This document shows positions 19,489-26,245 of a stretch of DNA of 64,000 nucleotides, piece by piece; the first letter of the stretch is position 1, and each line of letters opens with the position of its first letter. The position numbers were made by a program, and so were the translations under genes. This DNA is from Ardenticatenaceae bacterium (GTDB lineage Bacteria > Chloroflexota > Anaerolineae > Promineifilales > Promineifilaceae): NCBI GenBank assembly GCA_020634235.1, contig JACKCB010000002.1, positions 1,723,835-1,787,834 of the forward strand, written 5' to 3'. The notes under the pieces are model-generated. The model was not told where the DNA came from and made no database searches. It saw only the letters and a program-made list of their open reading frames with translations.

Positions 19489-19693
19489 TGTTCGGCGTGC
19501 CTTGTGTCCTCTGCCCTGCACATGGCCTTATTTCCTATTGATGATTCCGTGATCCTCCCCGATACTGTTTGTATGCTGCTTCTGGCCGAAGGGTGTGCCG
19601 GGCAGGGTTTGGCGCAATGCTTAGGATTGGGCCAATTGGGAATTGTTTGACATTGCGTTCAGATAGCGATTTGTTCGACAAAGAGGGTGTAAC

Positions 19694-21340
19694 ATGAAAC
19701 GCTTTACGATATTGACCTTATCCCTTTTTGTATTGGTAGCTTTGTTTAGTTTTGGTACCGTGGAAACGACCCGGCCGGTGTTGGTGCAGGCCGAGAGCGC
19801 AGCGGCAGCGGCGGACCTGGCACGGGCCTATGGGGGGCAGGTGCAAGAATCCCTGCCCATTATTCATGCGGTGGCGGCGGATGTCCCGGCCGGGCGGCTG
19901 GCCGCCCTGCGGGCCGATCCACGCCTTGTTGCCCTGCATGATGACCGCGTTGCGACAGCCGCCTCCTTTGGTGGCAATGCGCCCGAGGTCAACTTTCCCC
20001 AGGTCGTTGGCGCAGACCAGGCGTGGCAGGCCGGGGTGACCGGCCAGGGCATTACTGTGGCTGTTGTAGACACCGGAATTTCGCAGCGCTATCTGTGGAG
20101 TCTGCTCAAGACGGTGACCAGTTATGATGCCATCGATGGCGGACAGAACCGGCGCGATCCCAATGGGCATGGCACCTATGTAGCGGGTATCATCGGCAAT
20201 TTTATGCAGGATGACCAGGGCTTCATTGGTGTTGCGCCCCTGGTTCAGTTTGTGGATGTGCGCGTGCTGGATGCTGAAGGCAAGGGCAGCTACAGTGATA
20301 TTATTGAGGGGTTGGATTGGGTGCTGGCCAACAAAGATACCTACAACATCCGCGTTGTGAATCTGTCGCTGGTTAGCGGCGTGAGCGGCCCCTACTGGGC
20401 CGATCCGCTGAACCAGGCGGTGGAGGCGCTGTGGGAGGCGGGGGTTGTGGTGGTTGCCGCGGCCGGGAACGATGGTTCTGACCCGATGACCATTGCGGTG
20501 CCCGGCAACGACCCCTATGTTATCACTGTGGGGGCCTTCACCGATGCCTATACGCCGGATGACGAAAGCGATGATTACATTACTCCCTTCAGTGGGGCCG
20601 GCCCTACTGAAACCGGTTTTGTGAAGCCGGATGTCGTCGCGCCGGGGGCGCATATCATCTCTATGATGGACCGCAACTCCGCCTGGGCCAGGGAACATCC
20701 TGAGGCGATTATCCAAGGGCGCTATGTGCAGGCGGCCGGTACTTCGGCCGCGGCGGCGGTTACGTCGGGCGTGGTGGCGCTGATGCTGGATGAAAACCCC
20801 TCGCTGACGCCCAATGAGGTGAAATATACGCTGATGGCCGCAGCCCGGCCGGCGGTGTATGGTGATGACAGCCTGACCTGGAGCATTTTCCAGCAGGGCG
20901 CGGGGCGTGTGTGGGCCCCGGAGGCGGTCTTTGGTGACTATCCCGGCCAGGCCAATGGCGGCATGGTGCCCGGGCAGCCTTATGTTGGCCCGGTGGTTTA
21001 CCGGGATGATACTTTCCGACTGGTGGACGAAAGCGGCAATGACCTGCCGGAAGGGGCGGGCTATACCTGGACGGGCGGCTACACCTGGACTGGTGGGTAT
21101 ACCTGGACGGGTGGCTACACCTGGACGGGCGGCTATACCTGGACGGGTGGTTATACCTGGACGGGCACAATGGAATGGCAGCCGTGGGAACCGGGCACAG
21201 CCTGGCAAAGCGGCTATACCTGGACGGGCGGCTATACCTGGACGGGTGGCTATACCTGGACGGGTGGGTACACCTGGACGGGCGGGTATACCTGGACGGG
21301 TGGCTATACCTGGACGGGCATTACCGATTCGCAGGAGTAA
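19694..21340 (+). CDS. Secreted subtilisin-like serine protease with GYTWTG repeats
   Basis: 548 residues: signal peptide (about 1-32), short inhibitor-like prodomain (33-100) and a peptidase S8 domain with an intact triad, Asp126 (VVDTGIS), His159 (NGHGTYVAG) and Ser351 (GTSAAAAVTSG). After residue 455 come two blocks of six identical hexapeptides GYTWTG (DNA 21059-21166 and 21212-21319), separated by a Trp-rich 15-residue spacer. A short acidic end follows. The repeat tail is probably a wall-, glycan- or surface-binding element or a transpeptidation/processing signal; that is inference. GAGGGTG sits before the ATG. The active domain resembles surface subtilases of many bacteria. Confidence 0.88.
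   Translation: MKRFTILTLSLFVLVALFSFGTVETTRPVLVQAESAAAAADLARAYGGQVQESLPIIHAVAADVPAGRLAALRADPRLVALHDDRVATAASFGGNAPEVNFPQVVGADQAWQAGVTGQGITVAVVDTGISQRYLWSLLKTVTSYDAIDGGQNRRDPNGHGTYVAGIIGNFMQDDQGFIGVAPLVQFVDVRVLDAEGKGSYSDIIEGLDWVLANKDTYNIRVVNLSLVSGVSGPYWADPLNQAVEALWEAGVVVVAAAGNDGSDPMTIAVPGNDPYVITVGAFTDAYTPDDESDDYITPFSGAGPTETGFVKPDVVAPGAHIISMMDRNSAWAREHPEAIIQGRYVQAAGTSAAAAVTSGVVALMLDENPSLTPNEVKYTLMAAARPAVYGDDSLTWSIFQQGAGRVWAPEAVFGDYPGQANGGMVPGQPYVGPVVYRDDTFRLVDESGNDLPEGAGYTWTGGYTWTGGYTWTGGYTWTGGYTWTGGYTWTGTMEWQPWEPGTAWQSGYTWTGGYTWTGGYTWTGGYTWTGGYTWTGGYTWTGITDSQE
21059..21319 (+). repeat. Twelve 18-bp repeats encoding GYTWTG
   Basis: Two arrays of six units (21059-21166 and 21212-21319), each unit GGN-TAY-ACC-TGG-ACB-GGN with only third-position changes. 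The near identity of the units suggests recent expansion or ongoing homogenisation. They are coding and in frame, not CRISPR. Confidence 0.95.
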
Positions 21341-21369
21341 GGCTTGATTTTTCCCGGCCGGGAGGGAGG

Positions 21370-21402
21370 AGCCTGCACGGTAGGCGTGCGGGCTTCTTTC
21401 TC
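21370..21402 (+). terminator. Terminator after the protease gene
   Basis: AGCCTGCACG pairs with CGTGCGGGCT (one G-U) around GTAGG, followed by a T-rich run TTCTTTCTCTCT. Confidence 0.6.
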
Positions 21403-21490
21403 TCTGTGCCGGTAACTTTGCTGACTTGCCGGGCGGATGGTGTTGGCGTGATCCCGGCCGGGGCACAGCCCGTGGATTGGAGAAAGACGC

Positions 21491-22972
21491 TTGCCGGCAC
21501 GTGAGAGAGTTCGCCATATCTACATCATCACTATGTCGGTGGTGGGGGTGCTGCTGCTGGCTGCCGGTTTGTGGCGCGCGCCGGGCTATGAGGAGCCGCT
21601 GATTTTCCTTGCCCTTATCATTCTGGCCATCCTGGCGCAGGTTGCCTCCACCTCACACGCTATCACCTACGAGGTGGGGGCGGCCATTAGCCTGGCGGCC
21701 ACGCCCCAGTTTGGGCCGTTTGGGGCGGCGGCTGTGGTTATCTTCTCCCATGCTGGTTTCTGGGTGTTCAACAACGCGCGCCACTTTCCCGGCTGGAAGC
21801 GCAGTATGGAGCAGATCGGCTTCAACTCCGGGATGCACGGCCTCTCGGTCTTCCTGGCCGCGGTCACCCTGACCATCACCGCCTCCTGGTGGGGGGAACA
21901 GAATCCGCTGGGCCAGGTTTTCCCCTGGTTCCTGGCTGCCATTGTTGGCGATCAGGTCAATATCTGGCTGCTTATTTTGATGGTCTATTTGCAGCACAAT
22001 GTGCGGCCGCAAGAGGTGTGGTGGAGCAACCGCTGGGCTATGCCCATCAACGTGCTGGTCACGGCGGTGGGCGGCGGGGTTCTGGCCTTTGCCATTCGGG
22101 CCTTGGGGCTGATTGGCCTGGGGGTTTTCTTCCTGCCGGTGCTGCTATCCGCCTACGCGTTCCGCGTCTTTGTGAACCGCACGAAGGAGCAGATGGCTCA
22201 TCTGGAGGAGTTGGTCCAGGTGCGCACGCGCGACCTGGCGGACAGCAATGCGGCGCTGGCAGAGCTGAATAAGCAAAAAGATGCCTTTCTGGCGGTACTG
22301 ACACATGATATGCGCAGCCCGCTGACCAGCATTCAGGGTTATGCCAGCCTGCTGCATGATTATCCGGACCTCTCTAGCGAGAAGCGGAAGGAGATTGCGG
22401 CCATTATTCTGCGCAATGAGCAGGCGTTGCTGGAGATTGTGGAGAATATTCTGGAGATTGAGCAGTTGCAGTCTGGTGCGCCGGTGATGTTGGAGCACGA
22501 GACGTTTGATCTGCGTGGCGTGATTCTGGAGGTGGTGCAATCGGTGCGGGCCAAGTCGGCGGAGAAGGAGATCGACCTGATCTATGAGCTGGGGGAGCAG
22601 CCGATCTACCTGAATGCGGACCGGCCCAAAGTGCGGCGAGTGCTGCAAAATCTGTTGACGAATGCGGTGAAGTATACGCCGGAACGGGGCCGGGTGTCAG
22701 TGGTGGCCAGGATGAATGGCCAGGATACGTATATTCAGGTGAAGGATACGGGTTATGGCATCCCGGCCGGGGAGCTGCCCTACATTTTTGATCGTTACCG
22801 GCGGGTAGCCAAGCACCGCGACAAAGCGACGGGCACGGGCCTGGGGCTGGCCATTGTGCAGAGCCTGGTGGAGGCGCATGATGGCGAGGTTTGCGTGACC
22901 AGTGAGGAGGGGGTGGGCAGCGAGTTTGTGGTCCGGCTGCCGCTTAATGGCCAGCACGGTTTGCCGGCGTAA
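21491..22972 (+). CDS. Membrane-bound sensor histidine kinase
   Basis: 493 residues. Six or seven membrane segments fill residues 10-215. A coiled coil follows (KEQMAHLEELVQVRTRDLADSNAALAELNKQ), then HisKA with an intact H box (LTHDMRSPLTSIQGY, His272) and a GHKL ATPase domain with N box (NLLTNAVKYTPE), G1 (DTGYGIPAGE), F box and G2 (GTGLGLAIV). It is an orthodox kinase with no sensor domain outside the membrane, so it may sense the membrane itself. The start is TTG 21491, eight bases after GGAG. No response regulator is adjacent. Confidence 0.88.
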   Translation: MPARERVRHIYIITMSVVGVLLLAAGLWRAPGYEEPLIFLALIILAILAQVASTSHAITYEVGAAISLAATPQFGPFGAAAVVIFSHAGFWVFNNARHFPGWKRSMEQIGFNSGMHGLSVFLAAVTLTITASWWGEQNPLGQVFPWFLAAIVGDQVNIWLLILMVYLQHNVRPQEVWWSNRWAMPINVLVTAVGGGVLAFAIRALGLIGLGVFFLPVLLSAYAFRVFVNRTKEQMAHLEELVQVRTRDLADSNAALAELNKQKDAFLAVLTHDMRSPLTSIQGYASLLHDYPDLSSEKRKEIAAIILRNEQALLEIVENILEIEQLQSGAPVMLEHETFDLRGVILEVVQSVRAKSAEKEIDLIYELGEQPIYLNADRPKVRRVLQNLLTNAVKYTPERGRVSVVARMNGQDTYIQVKDTGYGIPAGELPYIFDRYRRVAKHRDKATGTGLGLAIVQSLVEAHDGEVCVTSEEGVGSEFVVRLPLNGQHGLPA

Positions 22973-23012
22973 CCCGGCCGGGGCAAACACAGCACCCGGA
23001 CCCCGGCCAGCA

Positions 23013-23038
23013 CAGGGGCGGCTCGCGAGCCGCCCCTG
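23013..23038. other. Perfect GC-rich hairpin between convergent genes
   Basis: A 26-base perfect palindrome, CAGGGGCGGCTC and its complement with the central CG. It lies between the histidine kinase and thrS stop codons. There is no U-tract; a transcription barrier is possible. Confidence 0.5.
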
Positions 23039-23086
23039 GCCGGTGTGCCGGTGTTCCTACGAAAGGACGAACGTGCCCGTGGCGGA

Positions 23087-24916
23087 TTACAAGGCCATAG
23101 ACCGCGTCTGAATCAGGCCCACGGCGTGGCTCTTGAAATCGGCCAGGCTCATGTCACCCCGGTCTTCGTTGTTGCGGGTACGCACGGCGACCGCCCCTTC
23201 TTCTGCTTCCCGATCGCCCACGACGAGCATGTAGGGCACTTTTTGTAGCTGGGCGTTACGGATTTTGGCGTTCATACGGTTGCCGCTGTCGTCGACCTCA
23301 ATGCGCATCCCGGCCGGGCGCAGCGCCGCCGCCACCTGCCGGGCATAAGCCACGTGGCGATCCGTAATCGGCACCACTACCGCCTGCACCGGGGCCAGCC
23401 ACAGCGGGAACGCCCCGTTGAAATGCTCAATAAGAATACCCACAAAGCGCTCCATGCTGCCAAAAGGGGCGCGGTGGATCATCACCGGCCGGTGCTTCTG
23501 CCCATCCGTTCCCGTATACTCCAGTTCAAACCGTTCCGGCAGTAAGAAATCCACCTGCACCGTGCCCAACTGCCATTCCCGTTTCAACACATCGCGGAAG
23601 ATAAAGTCCAGCTTTGGCCCATAGAAAGCCGCCTCACCAATTTCCACCGTGTAGTTCAGACCCAGCTTGTCGGCCGCCTGCTGAATTGCGGCGACACCCT
23701 TCGTCCACATCTCCGGCGTGCCGGCATACTTGTCGCTGTCTGGGTCATTCGTGCCCAGCCGCGCCCGGAAATCTGTGAAGCCAATGGCATTGAACACGTA
23801 CTGGATCAGTTCTACCACGTGAATAAATTCCGTCTCCAACTGCTCCGGCGCGACAAAGAGGTGCGAATCGTCCACGGTGAAGCCGCGTACCCGCGTCAGG
23901 CCCGTTAGCTCACCACTCTGCTCGTAGCGGTAGACTGTGCCGAACTCGGCCAGGCGCAGCGGCAAATCGCGGTAGCTGCGCGCCTCACTCTTGTAGATCT
24001 CGATGTGGTGCGGGCAGTTCATCGGCTTTAGCAGGAACTTGTCGCCATCCACGTCGATGGGCGCATACTGGCTGTCTTTGTAGTACGGGTAGTGGCCGCT
24101 GGTGATGTACAGGTCTAGCTTGCCGATGTGCGGCGTGATGACCGGCAGGTAATCCCGCTCCAGTTGGGCCTGGCGCAAGAACTGCTCCAGCGTCTCGCGC
24201 AGTATTGCGCCCTTGGGCAGCCATAGCGGCAGCCCGGACCCCACTAACTGCGAGATGTGGAACAGGCCCAACTGCTTGCCCAACCGGCGATGATCGCGCG
24301 CTTTGGCCTCCTCCAGCCGCTGCAGATACTCGTCTAGCTCTTGCTTGTTGGGCCAGGCTGTACCGTAGATGCGCTGCAACTGCGGCCGGTTCTCGTCACC
24401 GCGCCAGTAAGCGCCGCCGGTGCGCAGCAGCTTTACGGCGTTGGCTTTGATTTTGCTGGTGTAGGCCACGTGCGGGCCGCGGCACAGGTCTACAAAGTCG
24501 CGCTGCCGGTAGATGCCGACCTCGGCCACAGGTTGGCTGATGGGTTCGCCGTTTTCGTCGACCCGGCCGGCGGCCAGATCGCGGATCAATTCCAGCTTGT
24601 AGGGCTGTTCTTTGAAGAATTCCAGAGCCGCCGCCACGGACATGCTAGACTGCTCGAAGCGGGCGTTTTGCTTGAGCAGGCTCTTCATTTTGGCCTCAAT
24701 GGCCTCCAGGTCTTCCGGTGAGAAGGTGGTTGGCTTGCCGTCTTCGTCTCTGCCCAGATCGAAGTCGTAGTAGAAGCCATCTTCGATGGGCGGGCCAATG
24801 GCCAACCGGGCCTCTGGGAAGAGGGCCAGTACCGCTTCGGCCATGACGTGGGCGGCCGAATGGCGAATGCGATACAGCTCTGTCTCTTGATAGGGCACAC
24901 CGTTTATTGCTGACAT
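23087..24916 (-). CDS. thrS: Threonyl-tRNA synthetase without TGS domain
   Basis: Class II synthetase that charges tRNA-Thr. It is 609 residues from ATG 24916, which has GGAGG five bases upstream. The protein begins directly at the N2 editing/SAD domain (RIRHSAAHVMAEAVL), so the ~60-residue N-terminal TGS domain found in most bacterial ThrRS is missing. Catalytic motifs are present: motif 2 (FGTVYRYEQSGELTGLTRVRGF), the zinc Cys (MNCPHH), motif 3 (GSMERFVGILIEH) and the anticodon-binding end. A 44-codon in-frame extension upstream is T-box leader, not protein. Single gene, controlled by the T-box. Confidence 0.95.
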   Translation of the reverse strand: MSAINGVPYQETELYRIRHSAAHVMAEAVLALFPEARLAIGPPIEDGFYYDFDLGRDEDGKPTTFSPEDLEAIEAKMKSLLKQNARFEQSSMSVAAALEFFKEQPYKLELIRDLAAGRVDENGEPISQPVAEVGIYRQRDFVDLCRGPHVAYTSKIKANAVKLLRTGGAYWRGDENRPQLQRIYGTAWPNKQELDEYLQRLEEAKARDHRRLGKQLGLFHISQLVGSGLPLWLPKGAILRETLEQFLRQAQLERDYLPVITPHIGKLDLYITSGHYPYYKDSQYAPIDVDGDKFLLKPMNCPHHIEIYKSEARSYRDLPLRLAEFGTVYRYEQSGELTGLTRVRGFTVDDSHLFVAPEQLETEFIHVVELIQYVFNAIGFTDFRARLGTNDPDSDKYAGTPEMWTKGVAAIQQAADKLGLNYTVEIGEAAFYGPKLDFIFRDVLKREWQLGTVQVDFLLPERFELEYTGTDGQKHRPVMIHRAPFGSMERFVGILIEHFNGAFPLWLAPVQAVVVPITDRHVAYARQVAAALRPAGMRIEVDDSGNRMNAKIRNAQLQKVPYMLVVGDREAEEGAVAVRTRNNEDRGDMSLADFKSHAVGLIQTRSMAL

Positions 24917-25231
24917 AAAAACCTCCGCAAAATGATGGGCGCAATGCGGAAAGCGCATCGCGCAGCAAAAAGCGCCATTACCCATATTGGGGCGATGGCG
25001 CTCGCGATTCCACCCAAATTCAGCCATTTCCGAGGAAATGACCCTCATTGTCGCTGCTAACGGAGCGACCCGGATTGCCTTAGTGACCGGCCGGGACCGG
25101 CGTTCAGGAAATCACTCCTGGGGGGTTTTGGTTCCGATTCTGGCGGTGATGGCTCGCAGCCTTTGGCCATTCACTCTCTGGCGTCGTCTACGGAACTACT
25201 CGTCCCAATCAACGTGTTGGTTGTTTGAATT
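24917..25231 (-). ncRNA. T-box riboswitch leader of thrS
   Basis: A leader of about 315 bases. Stem I closes with GTTCCG pairing CGGAAC, and a candidate Thr specifier ACC lies at 25147-25145 on its 3' side. The T-box sequence GGGTGGAATCGCG (25015-25003) matches the family core GGGTGGTACCGCG at 11 of 13 positions. It is followed at once by an intrinsic terminator. Uncharged tRNA-Thr would pair with the specifier and stabilise the antiterminator. The exact stem II/III fold was not resolved by eye. Confidence 0.82.
24967..25002 (-). terminator. T-box terminator stem of thrS
   Basis: Minus strand AGCGCCAT ... ATGGCGCT, eight pairs, followed by a U-tract (five A at 24967-24971 on the plus strand). 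It starts right after the T-box sequence, as required for a mutually exclusive antiterminator. Confidence 0.85.
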
Positions 25232-25237
25232 AAGAAC

Positions 25238-25265
25238 ATTATAGGGCCGCTATGGGCATTGTCAA
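25238..25265 (-). promoter_or_regulatory. Consensus promoter of thrS
   Basis: Minus strand TTGACA (25265-25260), 16-base spacer, TATAAT (25243-25238): both hexamers perfect. Predicted start near 25231. Confidence 0.85.
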
Positions 25266-25301
25266 GGCTAATTGTGAAATGGGGTGCGATGACAAAATGG
25301 C

Positions 25302-25330
25302 TTGCGCCCCGGCCGGGACAGATATACAAT
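25302..25330 (+). promoter_or_regulatory. Promoter of the glycine riboswitch-gcvH-gcvP unit
   Basis: TTGCGC (25302-25307), 17-base spacer containing a CCGGCCGG palindrome, TACAAT (25325-25330). It is divergent from the thrS promoter 37 bases away. Confidence 0.6.
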
Positions 25331-25384
25331 GTTCATAAGTAATACCAATACCGTTTGACAACCAAAAATAGCCACACGGCTGGT

Positions 25385-25635
25385 AGGGAGAGGTTCTGTT
25401 TCCCGCCAGGTAACAGAGCGCCGAAGGGGCAAGCCCACCGCGATTGCTGACGCTGCGGGTGAAACTCTCAGGCAAAAGGACCTCCCGGCCGGGCACTTCT
25501 GGAGAGCCACGCCAGGACCCGCAGCGGTCCCGGCCGGGCACCGACGGGGCAAGCCGGCACAAACCGGTGAATCTCTCAGGTTAGGGACAGAGGACGGCAG
25601 CGATCCACTCAGATTGCTTAGACCGTCCTTTTTTT
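25385..25635 (+). ncRNA. Tandem glycine riboswitch with terminator platform
   Basis: Aptamer 1 (about 25385-25483) has GGAGAGG, GCCGAAGGGGCAAG and GAAACTCTCAGGCAAAAGGACC. Aptamer 2 (about 25498-25593) has GGAGAGCC, CACCGACGGGGCAAG and AATCTCTCAGG plus GGGACAGAGG. These are the family's conserved blocks. The platform is an intrinsic terminator, GGACGG (25592-25597) with CCGTCC (25623-25628), then T7. Glycine binding should prevent termination and switch gcvH-gcvP on. Aptamer 2 contains a CCGGCCGG palindrome in a variable arm, and another sits at the junction between the aptamers. Confidence 0.95.
25592..25635 (+). terminator. Riboswitch-controlled terminator
   Basis: GGACGG and an inner AGCGAT/ATTGCT helix close with CCGTCC and seven T. 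It overlaps the 3' end of aptamer 2, which links ligand binding to readthrough. The 129 bases from here to gcvH show only its Shine-Dalgarno sequence. Confidence 0.85.
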
Positions 25636-25764
25636 GTTGGCCCAACTGCCGGCCTGTTTCGCCCGCAGCCGCATTCCACCGCATGTCGGCGCGAAACAGG
25701 GGGCACCCAACCGGGCGTGGCACCATGCCAGCAACAGCCCCAACATTCGCAGGAGGAATTACAC

Positions 25765-26154
25765 ATGACCCAAATTATCGATGGCTTACTGTATACCGAA
25801 GATGACGAATGGATCCTGGTGGAAGGTGATGAAGGCACCGTCGGGATTTCCGATTACGCCCAGAACTCCCTGTCCGACATCGTTTATCTGGAACTGCCCG
25901 CCGCAGGGGACACCTTTGCCGCCGGGGAGAACTTCGGTGTGGTTGAATCGGTGAAGGCCGCCGCCGAACTGCTCATGCCCGTAGCCGGTGAAGTGATTAG
26001 CGCCAACGAAGCGCTGATAGACAACCCTGAACTGGTCAACAGTGACCCCTATGGCGAAGCCTGGATGGTAAAAATCAGGATTAGCAATCCGGCCGAGCTA
26101 GAAGGCCTGATGGACGCGGCCGCCTACCGTATCTACTGCGACGAACGCGGTTAG
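25765..26154 (+). CDS. gcvH: Glycine cleavage system H protein
   Basis: Lipoyl carrier that shuttles the aminomethyl group between the P, T and L proteins. It is 129 residues from ATG 25765, eight bases after AGGAGG. The lipoylation site is Lys64 in VVESVKAAAEL. The end (ELEGLMDAAAYRIYCDERG) is typical. First gene behind the glycine riboswitch, 91 bases before gcvP. gcvT and lpd are not in the window. Confidence 0.96.
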   Translation: MTQIIDGLLYTEDDEWILVEGDEGTVGISDYAQNSLSDIVYLELPAAGDTFAAGENFGVVESVKAAAELLMPVAGEVISANEALIDNPELVNSDPYGEAWMVKIRISNPAELEGLMDAAAYRIYCDERG

Positions 26155-26245
26155 CCGGCCACCCCACACCCATCACTGGCCAGTCCCGGCCGGGACGCGG
26201 CTTGCCCTTCCCGTTAACTAAACGAACCCGACACGAGGAAGAACC

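Noticed and set aside
21059..21319. Regular 18-bp repeats that could suggest a CRISPR array
   Set aside because: They are contiguous, without unique spacers, and in frame within the protease gene; no cas genes are present.
19718..21517. 599-codon open frame antisense to the subtilase gene
   Set aside because: It mirrors the codon bias of the real gene; it has no ribosome-binding site and its product is low-complexity Arg/Pro/Gly sequence created by the GYTWTG repeats.
25266..25290. AATTGTGAAATGG as a third Rex site
   Set aside because: Only the left arm matches; the right arm is absent.
25268..25726. 152-codon minus-strand open frame
   Set aside because: It overlies the glycine riboswitch and its terminator, whose conserved blocks explain the sequence.
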